Source of the DNA: Sphingomonas yabuuchiae
GTDB lineage: Bacteria > Pseudomonadota > Alphaproteobacteria > Sphingomonadales > Sphingomonadaceae
Length of the DNA stretch: 64,000 nucleotides
Direction: 5' to 3'
Assembly (NCBI RefSeq): GCF_014199595.1
Contig: NZ_JACHNX010000006.1
Location: forward strand, 62,001-126,000
Every line of letters starts with the position of its first letter. Position 1 is the stretch's first letter. A program made the translations under genes and the position numbers. This document shows positions 17,853 through 27,423 of this stretch, piece by piece. The notes beneath the pieces were generated by a model. That model did not search any database. It saw only the letters and a list, made by a program, of their open reading frames with translations, and was not told where the DNA came from.

Positions 17853-20690
17853 TCAGAAGAACAGCTTGCGGATCGACAATCGGACGGTTCGGCCGAGCGG
17901 ATCGAGATAGCCCGGCTGATAGCCGATCGGCACGGTACCATTGGCATCGGTCACGCGCTGCCGCTGGTTGAACAGATTGTCGAAGGACAGGCTGACCCGC
18001 GTCCCGCGCAGCCAGGGATGCGCCTTTAACAGGTCCAGCCGCTGGCCCAGATCGGCGAACAGGCGCAGGTCGACCGTTGCCAGGCTGCCGAAATCGAGCG
18101 CCTGCGGATTGGCGGGGGTGCCGCCATTGACCCGCGTCGCGCTCTGCCAATTGCCCGACAGGCGCACGCCGATGCCGTTGTTGGAATAGCCCGCCTGCGC
18201 TTCCAGCTGATGCCGCGAGGTGCCGCCGCTCGACCCGATCGCATCACCGCGCAGCAGATCGAGGACCGGGCCACCCTCTGCCACCGTCACCCGGTCGGCA
18301 AAGGTCCAGGTGTGATAGAGCGCGAACTGCACGCGCCCGCCGCCACCGCCGCGTCCGCCACCAAAGCCGCCGCCCCGGAAACCACCGCCGCCCGGGCCGC
18401 CACCGGGTCCGCCCGCGCCGGGACCACCCGGACCGCCAGGCCCATTCGCACCCGGGCTATCGGGACCGCCCTGCCCCTCGCGACGCGGACCTTCGCCGTC
18501 GCCACGACGGCCGGGAAAGTTCAGCCCGGCAAAGGGATTGGGGCCGGTACCGGCACGGAACGCCTCCAGCTCCTTCTGGATCTTCGACTTGATCGGCCTG
18601 GAGACGTTGAAGCCCCAGCGCAGCTGCGACCGCTCGGTATTCGCAAAGTTGATCGGGCGCGAATCGACGCGCAGCAGGTTGCCCGCGGCATCGCGCGTGA
18701 AACGGTCGGGGAACGCCGCCTCGATCGCGGCTGTCGGCGTCGGGAAGGACGCGATCGGATCGTCGGTGTCGATCCGGTAATAATTGGCAGTCAGGTTGAT
18801 GTCGCGGTCGCGCCAGGGCTTCAGCGTCAGACCGAGCTTCATGACATGGCGATTGTCCGCGACCAGATTCGGATTGCCGCCCGTCACCGCCGTGATCGTC
18901 GCGGTCGTGCCGCGCACATAGTCGAACAGGCGGACATTGGGCGTGGTGATCGACGGGTTGCCGAGCTGCTGCGCGGTCGGGGCATCCTCCTGATCGGTCC
19001 AGGAGGCGATGACGCGCACGCCCTCCAGCGGCGACCAGTTGGCGCCATAGCCGACCGTGGTCAGCGTGCCGAAGTCCGACAGGTGATCCGCCCCGACATT
19101 CAGGTTCAGCGACAGGTCGCCGATCGCGCTCAGGATCTGGCGGTTACGATTGGCGATCGGCAGGTCCAGATTGGCCTGGCCGTTGACGATGTCGCGCGAC
19201 ACGTCACCCGATTGTGGAATGCCGAACCGGGTCGAGCTGCTGGAGAAATCGCTGGTCTGCCCGCCGACCTTCACGCTGGCCTGCACATCGCCCGCGGGCA
19301 GCGCGAAGACCCGGCCGTTGAGCAGCGCATCGACCTGCCCCGACGAAGAGGTCGACCGCGCGAAATTGCGCGCCGCCAGACCCAGCCCGTCGAGCGGTCC
19401 GTAAGGATTGGCGGTCGGATCGCCCGCGTTCAGCCTGGCCTGCAATCCCGCCACGTCCAGTCCGGTATCGGTGGCCACCCGGCTCTCGGCTCGGTCATAG
19501 GCACCCGTCACCGACCAGCGCCACCGGCCCAGATCGCCGTTGAACACCGTGCCCAGATGCGCGGTCAGCCCGGTATTGTTCTGGACCAGCGGGCCATAGG
19601 CATTGGTCAACCGGCTGACCGTCGCGGTCGTCCCGAACGGCGAATAGGGATTGCCCGCAGGCAGCACCAGATTGGCCGAGGGCAGACCGTTCCAGCTGTT
19701 GCTCTGCGTCGTCTGCACCTCGGCATTGAACGAGGCGGACACCTTGTCGAAGATGTTGCGCGAATAGACGATGTTGGCGTCCCATTGCCGCTGCGCCGAT
19801 TGCAGCGTGCGATAGGGGGTGACGTCGGTGCCGGTCGCCGGGCTGCCCGCGAGCTGCGCCAGCGACGGCGCGGCGGTCAGCCCGCCGGGCACGCCCACCA
19901 CGCTGGGGCTCGTGCCGGTCAGCGCGGCGAGGCCAGGGTCGGCGGTGACGATGTTGCCGCCCAGCGACGCATTCGAGGCGGGTGCGACGATGCCGCGCTC
20001 CGCCTCGGTCAGGCGCGAGGTTTCGGAATAATCGGTATGGATGCTCAGCCGCTTGTCGCGGCGGATCTGCAGCCAGTCGAGCTTGCCCTGCCCCGTCGCC
20101 GAGCCGCCCTCGGTCGGCACCTTGCCCACCGCCTCGGCCGCCAGCGAGCGGAAGCGCGGGCGCAGGACGAAGTTCACCACCTTCTGGTCGGCGCGATAGC
20201 CGTATTTCAGCGCGACTTCCTCGGGGAAGATATCGACGCGCTGGATCGCCTCGGTCGGGAGGTCGCGGATCTCCTGGAAGCCCGCGATACGGCGACCGTT
20301 GAGCAGGATCACCGGCGATCCGCCACGCCCGCTGGTCGTCTGCGGCGCGAGTTCGGTGAGCAGGTCGGAGACGCTCGACACGCCATAGGAGCGGATATCG
20401 GCAGGGCTGAGCTGCTGGTCGGGCGGGATGTCGCCGATCACCTTGCCCGGTTCGCGCCGCGCGGTGACGACGACGTCGGGTTCGGCCTCCTCGCCTTCCT
20501 CCTCGGCCTCGGGCTGTGCCTGGGTACGGGGCAGGCTGGCCGTCTGCGCTTGCGGTGTCGCGGTCGCGGGGACGGCGGGGGTGGAAGCCGTCGAAGGGGC
20601 CGGGGCCTGCGGGGCGGGCTCGGTCGAGACCTGCGCCTGTGCGATCGCCGGCATCGCACTCGCCAGCATCAAACCCGCCCAAAGCCGCAT
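17853..20690 (-). CDS. TonB-dependent outer-membrane receptor with Gly/Pro-rich insert
   Basis: Predicted 945-aa receptor. A signal peptide (cleavage after about AIAQAQ) is followed by a Pro/Ala/Thr-rich stretch and the plug domain from about residue 70 (VVVTARREPGKVIG, SPVILLNGRRIAGFQ, VDIFPEEVALKYGY). The 22-strand barrel occupies the rest and ends in an aromatic terminus (SIRKLFF). About residues 733-787 are a low-complexity Gly/Pro/Arg insert (repeated GGPGG, then GGGFRGGGF), expected in an extracellular loop. ATG 20690 is chosen because the signal peptide starts there. The substrate is unknown; this receptor type is often associated with large organic ligands. A ferredoxin reductase gene lies upstream beyond a repeat. 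Confidence 0.88.
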   Translation of the reverse strand: MRLWAGLMLASAMPAIAQAQVSTEPAPQAPAPSTASTPAVPATATPQAQTASLPRTQAQPEAEEEGEEAEPDVVVTARREPGKVIGDIPPDQQLSPADIRSYGVSSVSDLLTELAPQTTSGRGGSPVILLNGRRIAGFQEIRDLPTEAIQRVDIFPEEVALKYGYRADQKVVNFVLRPRFRSLAAEAVGKVPTEGGSATGQGKLDWLQIRRDKRLSIHTDYSETSRLTEAERGIVAPASNASLGGNIVTADPGLAALTGTSPSVVGVPGGLTAAPSLAQLAGSPATGTDVTPYRTLQSAQRQWDANIVYSRNIFDKVSASFNAEVQTTQSNSWNGLPSANLVLPAGNPYSPFGTTATVSRLTNAYGPLVQNNTGLTAHLGTVFNGDLGRWRWSVTGAYDRAESRVATDTGLDVAGLQARLNAGDPTANPYGPLDGLGLAARNFARSTSSSGQVDALLNGRVFALPAGDVQASVKVGGQTSDFSSSSTRFGIPQSGDVSRDIVNGQANLDLPIANRNRQILSAIGDLSLNLNVGADHLSDFGTLTTVGYGANWSPLEGVRVIASWTDQEDAPTAQQLGNPSITTPNVRLFDYVRGTTATITAVTGGNPNLVADNRHVMKLGLTLKPWRDRDINLTANYYRIDTDDPIASFPTPTAAIEAAFPDRFTRDAAGNLLRVDSRPINFANTERSQLRWGFNVSRPIKSKIQKELEAFRAGTGPNPFAGLNFPGRRGDGEGPRREGQGGPDSPGANGPGGPGGPGAGGPGGGPGGGGFRGGGFGGGRGGGGGRVQFALYHTWTFADRVTVAEGGPVLDLLRGDAIGSSGGTSRHQLEAQAGYSNNGIGVRLSGNWQSATRVNGGTPANPQALDFGSLATVDLRLFADLGQRLDLLKAHPWLRGTRVSLSFDNLFNQRQRVTDANGTVPIGYQPGYLDPLGRTVRLSIRKLFF

Positions 20691-20804
20691 GTCCGTCCCT
20701 TTTCCCTTGTCCAAGGCTTGGGCGTTAGGACGCAAATGTCGCACAAATGTGCCGCCCGCGATGACAAATGTCGCTGACTGAAAAACCAGATAAAACGATG
20801 TCGA

Positions 20805-20955
20805 CCCCGGCGAAGGCCGGGGCCCAGCTTCGGCGCAGTCCGTGGCGCGCCAAACAACGCGGGGGAGGCATTGGCGATCGACTCGCCTTTGCCTCCCCCG
20901 CCATGTTCCGCGCGCTTTCAGCCTTTCGGAAACTGGGCCCCGGCTTTCGCCGGGG
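20805..20955. repeat. Nested palindromic intergenic repeat (GGCGAAGGCC type)
   Basis: Outer arms CCCCGGCGAAGGCCGGGGCCCAG-like (20805-20827) and its inverted partner (20933-20955) enclose inner inverted arms GCGGGGGAGGCA (20859-20870) and TGCCTCCCCCGC (20890-20901). The element fills most of the space between fpr and the receptor gene. Similar sequences are familiar as dispersed repeats in sphingomonad genomes. It differs from the other two repeat families in the window. Confidence 0.75.
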
Positions 20956-20972
20956 AACAGAAGCGGCGGGAT

Positions 20973-21785
20973 TTACCCAGCGAACGCCTTTTCGATCACA
21001 TAGGCGCCCGGCTGCGCGTTGGAGCCTTCGGGGAAGCCCATTTCCTCGAACTTGGCGCCCAGCGACTTGATCATCTCCATGCTGCCGCACATCATGATCC
21101 GGTCGGTTTCCGGGTTGAAGCCATGCGCGCTGGGCAGCCCGGCGAACAGGCGCCCATCCTCGATCAGCGCGTCGATGCGGCCGGTCGTGTGGAACGGTTC
21201 GCGCGTGACGGTCGGGATATAGTGGAACTTCTCCTGCGCGACGTCGCCGACCAGCGGATCCTCGGCCAGCTTGCCCGCCAGCTCGTCATGGAAGGCCAGA
21301 TCGCTGACCCGGCGCACCGAGTGGACGATGATGACCTCGTCGAACATGTCATAGATGTCCGGGTCTCGCGCCACCGATAGGAACGGCGCCAGGCCGGTGC
21401 CGGTCGACAGCATGAACAGCCGCTTGCCGGGCAGCAGCGCGTCGGCGACGAGCGTGCCGGTCGGCTTGCGGCCCAGATAGATGTTGTCGCCCGGCTGCAC
21501 CTTTTGCAGCTTGCTGGTCAGCGGGCCGTCCTCGACCTTGATCGACAGGAAATCCAGCTTCTCGTCATAGGATGGGCTGGCGACCGAATAGGCGCGGAGC
21601 AGCGGCTTGCCGTTGTCGCCCTGCAAGCCGATCATCACGAACTCGCCCGAACGGAAACGGAAGCTGTCGGGGCGCGACACCGAGAAGGAGAAGAGATGCT
21701 CGTTCCAGTGATGGACGCTCTGAACCGTCTCGACGCTCAGCGCCGTGGTCGGGGTCAGTTCGGGCAGGGCAGTATCGGTCGACAA
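20973..21785 (-). CDS. fpr: Ferredoxin--NADP(+) reductase
   Basis: Predicted 270-aa cytosolic FAD enzyme that exchanges electrons between NADPH and ferredoxin or flavodoxin. The FAD domain has RFRSGEFVMIGL and RAYSVASPSYDE. The NADP domain has MLSTGTGLAPFLSVARDPD and ends MMCGSMEMIKSL..GFPEGS, the bacterial Fpr pattern. The apparent start is TTG at 21785 with AGGAG nine bases upstream; no ATG or GTG lies between it and the conserved core. A role in oxidative stress or in supplying electrons for iron release fits the nearby siderophore receptor, but no shared operon is shown. Confidence 0.92.
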   Translation of the reverse strand: MSTDTALPELTPTTALSVETVQSVHHWNEHLFSFSVSRPDSFRFRSGEFVMIGLQGDNGKPLLRAYSVASPSYDEKLDFLSIKVEDGPLTSKLQKVQPGDNIYLGRKPTGTLVADALLPGKRLFMLSTGTGLAPFLSVARDPDIYDMFDEVIIVHSVRRVSDLAFHDELAGKLAEDPLVGDVAQEKFHYIPTVTREPFHTTGRIDALIEDGRLFAGLPSAHGFNPETDRIMMCGSMEMIKSLGAKFEEMGFPEGSNAQPGAYVIEKAFAG

Positions 21786-21870
21786 ACCTCAAAACTCCTT
21801 TGCGCCCCTTGCCCGCCGATCGGTCGGCGGGACGGGCGGATACGTCAAATGCGAATGAATCGGGTGCGCC

Positions 21871-24138
21871 TTACCAAGAATAGCGCAGGCTGCCTACAAA
21901 GGTCCGCGATGCCCCGTAATAGCAGCCATTGTTGAAAAAACAGCTGGTGATGTGCCGCTTGTCGAACAGGTTGGCGACATTGGCGGTGAGGCTCAGTCCC
22001 TCCATCGCCGGGCTGACCCGGCCGAGATCGTAACCCAGCATCAGGTCGGCCAGCCAGTAATCGGGCGACTGGAAACGGCGGACGACGGTGCGGCCTGCGG
22101 CGACGGTGGTCGCAGTGCCATCCGATTCGCCGACATAGCGCACGCCCGCCCCCAGGCTCAGGCCGCCCAGCGCGCTGCCGATACCCGCCTTACCCAGATC
22201 ATAGGACAGGAAGCTCGACGCGCTCCATTGCGGCACGCCCAAGGGCCGCGTGCCGGTGACGCCGCTCATCTGGTCGCCGGTGCCGACCACGGGCGTGCCC
22301 TGCCGGACATAGGGGTCGTTATAGGTGGCGGCGACGACCACGTCGAAGCCGGGGGCGACCGTGCCGCGCCCGTCCAGTTCGATCCCGCGCACCGACACCT
22401 CGCCGATCTGCACCTGCGAATTGCTGGGGATATTGCCGGTGCCCGCGCGCGGATCGGCAACCGGCACGTTGCGGCGGCGCAGGTCGAAGGCGGACAGGGT
22501 GAACAAGGCGGTCGTGCCGCGCGGCTGGTATTTCAGCCCCGCCTCATATTGGCGGCCCGTGACGGGGATGAAGTTGCTGCCGTCCCAGGTGCTGCCCGCC
22601 TGCGGCTCGAAGCTTTCCGAATAGCTGACGAAGGGCGAGAGGCCGATCTTCGTTTCATACAGCGCGCCCAGCCGGGTGGTGAACGCCGTCTGGTTCAGAC
22701 GGGTGACGGCATTGGTGTTCAGATTCTGCGTCGTCTGATTGTAGGTGTCCCAACGCCCGCTGGCGATCAGTTGCAGGCCGCCGATCGCGATCTGGTCCTG
22801 CAGATAGACGCCGACCTGATCGCGCTTGGTGTAATTGTGGGTCTGATTGATCGGGAAGCTGGGCAGCGGTACGCCATAGACTGGCGCGAACAGGCTGAGA
22901 TTGGGGATGTTGAACACCGGGTTCGCATTCTGCCCGGTGTAGAAGGCCTGGTAGTTCTCGCCGCGATTATGCTGCCAGTCGACGCCGCCCAATATGGTGT
23001 GCTTGACCGGGCCGGTATCGAGCTTGCCGACCAGATGATTGTCGATCGTGAAGGTCTGGAACGCTTCATCCGATCCGCCGCCGCCGCGTTGCAGGGTCGA
23101 GAGGTCGCTATTGGCGTTGGCACCCGTGCCGCGCGTGACATAGCCCGAACCATAGATCTGCCGGTAATGCAGCCCGATTGCGAGGTAACGCGCGTTGGTG
23201 GTCCAGCTCAGCCGGTCGTTCAGGTCATGGCGGAAGAGGATCGTCGCCGATTTCTGCGTCCGGTCGAACGCCTCGTAGGACGGCTCCGAGGTGTTGAAAT
23301 CCACCGGCAGCACGCCGAACGGATTGGGCAGCGCCGAGCCATAGACGGGTACGCCGCTATACGACCCCGACTCGGGATCGCGCTGATAGTTGAGGATCAG
23401 CGTCACGCTGGTCGCCGTGTCGGGCGCGAAGGTCAGCATGGGGCGCGCATAATAGCGGCGATTGGCGGTGTTGCGGATGAAGCCGTCCGATTCCTCGGCG
23501 CCTGCGATCATCCGGAACAGCCAGCGGTCATTCTCATCGAGCGGCTGATTCACGTCGATGCTGGAGCGGAGCAGCGCATAATTGCCCGCCGCCAGCTCGA
23601 TCCGCCCGCCTGCCCCCGCATAGGGCAGCTTGCTGGTCAGGTTGACGAGGCCGCCGGGCGTGCCCGAGCCATAGGTGACGCCCGCCGGGCCCTTCACCAC
23701 ATCGACCGACTCGACCAGATGGAAATCGATCTGCGGGCTGGCATAGACGCCGCCCATCAGCCGCATCCCGTCCATGAACACGCCCGGTGCAAAGCCGCGC
23801 AGGAACAACTGGTCGTAGCGGGTGGCGACATTGCCGCGCTGGTTGGGCGCGACGCCCGCGACATAGCCGAGCGCCTGGTTGATCGACAGCGCGTTGCGCC
23901 GGGTCAGTTCCTCCTGGTCGATCACGGTGATGCTCTGCGCCGTCGCGATCAGCGGCACGTCGGTCTTGGTGCCCGAGGATGCGCTCTTCTTCTCGCGCTG
24001 CCCCTCGACCACGATGTCCTCATTGCGCAGCCGCTGCGGGTCCTCGTCGGGCAGCGTCATCGCATGAGCCGGGAGCGCGCTGCCCAGCATTCCCCCGGTG
24101 GCGCACGCTGCCAGCAGCGCTCCGCGAAGTGCGCGCAT
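21871..24138 (-). CDS. TonB-dependent siderophore receptor
   Basis: Predicted 755-aa outer-membrane receptor of the FhuA/FpvA-like group. A signal peptide (to about ALPAHA) is followed by a TonB-box-like NEDIVVEGQREKKS. The plug has the group landmarks TAQSITVIDQEELTRRNALS, RGFAPGVFMDGMRL and VESVDVVKGPAGVTYGSGTPGGLVN. The barrel ends in VGSLRYSW with a terminal aromatic residue. Length is that of siderophore receptors. A Fur-box-like site lies 19-33 bases upstream and also faces the DUF3649-PepSY-DUF3325 operon, so iron regulation of both is likely. The exact siderophore cannot be told. Confidence 0.93.
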   Translation of the reverse strand: MRALRGALLAACATGGMLGSALPAHAMTLPDEDPQRLRNEDIVVEGQREKKSASSGTKTDVPLIATAQSITVIDQEELTRRNALSINQALGYVAGVAPNQRGNVATRYDQLFLRGFAPGVFMDGMRLMGGVYASPQIDFHLVESVDVVKGPAGVTYGSGTPGGLVNLTSKLPYAGAGGRIELAAGNYALLRSSIDVNQPLDENDRWLFRMIAGAEESDGFIRNTANRRYYARPMLTFAPDTATSVTLILNYQRDPESGSYSGVPVYGSALPNPFGVLPVDFNTSEPSYEAFDRTQKSATILFRHDLNDRLSWTTNARYLAIGLHYRQIYGSGYVTRGTGANANSDLSTLQRGGGGSDEAFQTFTIDNHLVGKLDTGPVKHTILGGVDWQHNRGENYQAFYTGQNANPVFNIPNLSLFAPVYGVPLPSFPINQTHNYTKRDQVGVYLQDQIAIGGLQLIASGRWDTYNQTTQNLNTNAVTRLNQTAFTTRLGALYETKIGLSPFVSYSESFEPQAGSTWDGSNFIPVTGRQYEAGLKYQPRGTTALFTLSAFDLRRRNVPVADPRAGTGNIPSNSQVQIGEVSVRGIELDGRGTVAPGFDVVVAATYNDPYVRQGTPVVGTGDQMSGVTGTRPLGVPQWSASSFLSYDLGKAGIGSALGGLSLGAGVRYVGESDGTATTVAAGRTVVRRFQSPDYWLADLMLGYDLGRVSPAMEGLSLTANVANLFDKRHITSCFFNNGCYYGASRTFVGSLRYSW

Positions 24139-24156
24139 AAATTTACTCCCTGCTAT

Positions 24157-24171
24157 TGATAGTGACTCTCA
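24157..24171. promoter_or_regulatory. Fur-box-like 7-1-7 palindrome
   Basis: TGATAGT-G-ACTCTCA matches 11 of 14 positions of the 7-1-7 Fur consensus TGATAATnATTATCA. It lies in the divergent region between a siderophore receptor (minus strand) and the DUF3649-PepSY-DUF3325 operon (plus strand), so one site could control both. Confidence 0.65.
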
Positions 24172-24277
24172 AATGCTGCTAAAGCGACGCGATCGGGATG
24201 ACAAGGGGAAAGCGCGGGTGGCATCGGGCCAAGCCATTGACGAACAAGGCGGAGGCCGTTGGCGGAGCGGTGTCGCC

Positions 24278-24544
24278 ATGGCTTGGCGCTGGATCACGGC
24301 GATTCTCGGTGGTTATGCCTTTGCCGTCGCCGCCGCGATGCTGACCGCGCGCCTGCTCCCCGCGCCCGATGCGACGGCGCGGGTCGAGGCGACCGGCTGG
24401 CCGATGATCCTGTCGTTCCTGGTCTATGCCGGGATCGGCCTCTGGGCGCTGCACGAGGTCCGGCTGGGCCGGGTCAGCGCGGTGATCTGGGGCGGGGCGA
24501 TCGTGATGGCGGTGACGCTCAAGCTGCTGGGCGTGCGGCCGTGA
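24278..24544 (+). CDS. DUF3649-like small iron-uptake membrane protein
   Basis: Predicted 88-aa inner-membrane protein with three hydrophobic segments (about 3-24, 36-54 and 62-84). It fits the DUF3649 family, which occurs upstream of PepSY and DUF3325 genes next to siderophore receptors. The molecular role is not established. ATG 24278 has a GGAG site ten bases upstream; a GTG at 24219 would add a charged leader that does not look like the family. The stop overlaps the PepSY gene start in GTGA. Confidence 0.75.
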   Translation: MAWRWITAILGGYAFAVAAAMLTARLLPAPDATARVEATGWPMILSFLVYAGIGLWALHEVRLGRVSAVIWGGAIVMAVTLKLLGVRP

Positions 24545-26100
24545 GCGCCGCGGCGGCGCGGCGCGGGCTGCGACAGACCATGGCCTGGGCGCATGGCTGG
24601 CTGGGCCTGATCGCCGGGTGGATCCTGTTCACCATGTTCCTGACCGGCACCTCGGCCTATTTCCGCCCCGAGATCACCCGCTGGATGCAGCCCGAAATCC
24701 GTGCTGAGGCCACCCCGCCGGCGCAGGCGGCGGATTCAGCGGTCCGCTACCTGTCGCGGGTCGGGCCGGACGATCTGCAATGGTATATCTACCTGCCCGA
24801 CGCGCGTACGGTCGCGACGCGCATCTTCCGCATCCCCGCCAAGCCCGATCCCAAGATGCGCGGCGACGAACTGGACCTCGATCCGGTCAGCGGCGCCCCC
24901 CTGACCGCGCGCGAGACCAAGGGCGGCGAGCAATTCTATCGCTTCCATTTCCAACTCCAGCTGCCGCACCCCTGGGGTCGCTGGCTGGCGGGGCTGTGCG
25001 CGATGGCGATGCTGGGCGCGATCATCTCGGGCGTCATCACGCATAAGCGCATCTTCGCCGACTTCTTCACGCTGCGCTGGAACAAGGGGCAGCGCAGCTG
25101 GCTCGACGCGCACAATGTCTCGGCGGTGCTCGGCCTGCCCTATCATGCGATGATCACCTATACCGGGCTGATCACGCTGGTGACGATGTACATGCCCTGG
25201 CCGGTGCTGATGAACTATGCCTCGCCCGCCCAGTTCATGCAGACCGCCTATGGTACCCCGGCCGACGTGCCCGCCAGCGGCATACGGCGTCCGCTGGTCG
25301 CGATCGCGCCACTGGTGCGCGATGCCGAACAGCGGCTGGGCGGCCCCGCCACCCGCGTCATCGTCCAGAATCCCGGCGATGCGGCGGCGCGTATCACCAT
25401 CGCCCAAGCCAAGCGCGGCGCGATCAATTCGCGTACCCCCATCGCCACCTATGACGGCGCGACCGGCCGGTTCCTCAGCCGCAGCGGCGATGCCGCCGTC
25501 GCGATCGACACGGCGGGCGTCATGCTGGGCCTGCACCTCGCCACCTTCGCCGGACCGGCACTGCGCTGGGCCTATTTCGTGATGGGGCTGACCGGCGCGG
25601 CGATGGTCGGCACCGGCCTGCTGCTGTGGACCGCCAAGCGACGCAAGCCGGGTACCGCGCCCTTTTTCGGCCTGAAGCTGGCCGAGCGGCTGAACATCGC
25701 GGTGATCGCCGCCTTTCCGGCGGGCATGGCCGCCTATCTCCTCGCCAACCGGCTGATCCCGGCCACGCTCGAGGGTCGCGCGGATATGGAAGTGTCGGCG
25801 ATGTTCTGGACCTGGGGCCTGCTGGCACTGGCGCAGCTCGGCCTGCCCGCACGCCGTGCCTGGACCGTGCTGTTCGCCATCGCCGCCGCTTTCTGGACCG
25901 CGATTCCCGTGGTCAACGCGCTGACCACCGCGCGCTGGCTGATCCCTTCGCTGCTCGACGGCGACCAGCTGTTCGTCGCCTTCGACCTGTCCTGTCTGGC
26001 CATCGGCATCGGCTTTGCCGCCGCCGCCCGGATCAGCGCCCGCCCCGCCCCCAAAACCCCCGGCCGGTCGCGCCGGACCATGGAGCCTGCCCATGCTTGA
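24541..26100 (+). CDS. PepSY-associated transmembrane protein (iron operon)
   Basis: Predicted 519-aa inner-membrane protein of the PepSY_TM family. A first helix (HGWLGLIAGWILFTMFLTGT) precedes a periplasmic domain. More helices appear at about 165-190, 220-245, 335-360 and in a group of hydrophobic segments near the C-terminus. Conserved His residues are visible in WAHGWLG, QLPHPWGRW, VITHKRIF and LPYHAMITYTG, the pattern seen in proteins thought to take part in heme handling or siderophore-iron reduction. The start is GTG in a GTGA overlap. The stop overlaps the following DUF3325 gene. With the Fur-like box this is an iron-acquisition operon. Confidence 0.88.
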   Translation: MSAAAARRGLRQTMAWAHGWLGLIAGWILFTMFLTGTSAYFRPEITRWMQPEIRAEATPPAQAADSAVRYLSRVGPDDLQWYIYLPDARTVATRIFRIPAKPDPKMRGDELDLDPVSGAPLTARETKGGEQFYRFHFQLQLPHPWGRWLAGLCAMAMLGAIISGVITHKRIFADFFTLRWNKGQRSWLDAHNVSAVLGLPYHAMITYTGLITLVTMYMPWPVLMNYASPAQFMQTAYGTPADVPASGIRRPLVAIAPLVRDAEQRLGGPATRVIVQNPGDAAARITIAQAKRGAINSRTPIATYDGATGRFLSRSGDAAVAIDTAGVMLGLHLATFAGPALRWAYFVMGLTGAAMVGTGLLLWTAKRRKPGTAPFFGLKLAERLNIAVIAAFPAGMAAYLLANRLIPATLEGRADMEVSAMFWTWGLLALAQLGLPARRAWTVLFAIAAAFWTAIPVVNALTTARWLIPSLLDGDQLFVAFDLSCLAIGIGFAAAARISARPAPKTPGRSRRTMEPAHA

Positions 26101-26467
26101 TACGATCGCCCTTTGCTTCGTCGGCTTCTGGCTGCTCGCCGCCGGGTCCTATCGCCATGCCAAGGAGGCGGGGACGCTGCATGACGCACGGCTGCGCACC
26201 GGATTGAAGCTGCTCGGTGGTGCGGTGATGCTGCTGGCGCTGTCGGGTTGCGGCACGGCGGTCACGGGCGAGCGGATCGTGCGCATGTTCGGTGCCGCCT
26301 CGATCGCGGGCGTCGCGCTCAACCTGATCCTGTCGGTGCGCGCGCAGGCGGCCTTTGCCCCCCTGCGGGCGGTCAACCGGCTTGCGGGTCGAACACGGAC
26401 CAGCCCGTCCGCTGCACCAGCCGTTCGAGCGCCAGCGTACCAAGCTGTGAATTCCCGCGCGCGTTAA
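26093..26467 (+). CDS. DUF3325-like membrane protein
   Basis: Predicted 124-aa small inner-membrane protein with about three hydrophobic segments (residues 3-20, 41-55 and 67-85). It is the third member of the DUF3649-PepSY-DUF3325 set. The family core ends around residue 100; the last 25-30 residues (Arg/Ser/Ala-rich) are encoded where the frame runs into the antisense of glsA, giving a 95-base tail-to-tail overlap. The ATG overlaps the PepSY gene by 8 bases. Function is inferred only from the iron context. Confidence 0.75.
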   Translation: MLDTIALCFVGFWLLAAGSYRHAKEAGTLHDARLRTGLKLLGGAVMLLALSGCGTAVTGERIVRMFGAASIAGVALNLILSVRAQAAFAPLRAVNRLAGRTRTSPSAAPAVRAPAYQAVNSRAR

Positions 26468-27308
26468 GGCCGGGCGACCAGACGGCGATCGAGGCACGGC
26501 CGGGCACGATCGCCAATATGCCGCCGCCCACCCCCGACTTGCCCGGCAGGCCGACGCGAAAGGCGAACTCGCCCGACCCGTCATAATGGCCGCAGCTCAT
26601 CATCAGCGCATTGATGCGCCGCGCGCGCTGCGGTGACACGACCGAGCGCCCCGCCCCCGGATTGACGCCCCGCGCCATCAGGTAACGCCCCGCCAGCGCC
26701 AGCTGCCGACAGCTCATGGCCAGCGCGCAGAAGTGGAAATAGACGCCCAGCACGCGCTCGACGGGGTGATGCAGATTGCCGAAGGCGCGCATGTAATGGG
26801 CCAGCGCCTGGTTGCGGTGGCCGGTCTCCATCTCGGCTTGCGCCACGGCGGCGTCGATGACGATGTCGTCCTCCCCCGCCAGCGCACGCACGAAGCGCAG
26901 CAACTCGCCGATCGCCTCACGCGGTTCGTGATTGCCTAGGATCACATCGGCGACGACGATCGCACCCGCATTGATGAACGGATTGCGCGGGATGCCGTGC
27001 TCGGTTTCCAGCTGCACGATCGAGTTGAACGCGGTTCCCGACGGCTCGCGCCCCACCCGCCGCCACAGCTGGTCGCCGACCGCGCCCAGCGCCAGGGTCA
27101 GCGCGAAGACCTTGGAAATGCTCTGGATCGAGAAGCTCTCCTCGGCATCGCCCGCCAGATGGCACTGGCCGTCCGCCTCGACGATGGCAATGCCGAAACG
27201 CTGCGGGTCGATGTCCGACAGCGCGGGGATATAATCGGCGGGCGTGCCCCGGTCGGGGGCTTCGGCCATTTCGGCGGCGATATCGGCAACGATCGCGGAC
27301 AGGTCCAT
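26373..27308 (-). CDS. glsA: Glutaminase
   Basis: Predicted 311-aa cytosolic enzyme that hydrolyses glutamine to glutamate and ammonia. It has the serine beta-lactamase-like fold of bacterial glutaminases. The catalytic S-x-x-K appears in [16 protein letters not shown]. Further family text includes [44 protein letters not shown] and [12 protein letters not shown]. Length equals the family norm (about 308). ATG 27308 is the family start; an upstream frame continues but is unlike glutaminases. It is convergent with, and overlaps, the DUF3325 gene, and is divergent from the POT transporter with a 115-base gap. Confidence 0.96.
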   Translation of the reverse strand: MDLSAIVADIAAEMAEAPDRGTPADYIPALSDIDPQRFGIAIVEADGQCHLAGDAEESFSIQSISKVFALTLALGAVGDQLWRRVGREPSGTAFNSIVQLETEHGIPRNPFINAGAIVVADVILGNHEPREAIGELLRFVRALAGEDDIVIDAAVAQAEMETGHRNQALAHYMRAFGNLHHPVERVLGVYFHFCALAMSCRQLALAGRYLMARGVNPGAGRSVVSPQRARRINALMMSCGHYDGSGEFAFRVGLPGKSGVGGGILAIVPGRASIAVWSPGLNARGNSQLGTLALERLVQRTGWSVFDPQAG

Positions 27309-27423
27309 GGCCCCGTGGTGCCGTGCGCGGGCCGCTTTGTCGAGCGCCGCGAACCCGTCACATACCGACGCTAGGGAGCCGTCGCTTCTTCCCCAAGCCC
27401 CAAGACGGACCGACATCAGCATC

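Noticed and set aside
18210..20777. An 855-codon plus-strand open frame opposite the Gly-rich receptor
   Set aside because: Antisense of a receptor with clear signal peptide, plug and barrel; the product is low-complexity Arg/Gln-rich.
21952..24159. A 735-codon plus-strand frame opposite the siderophore receptor
   Set aside because: Antisense artefact; it lacks motifs and crosses the Fur-box region.
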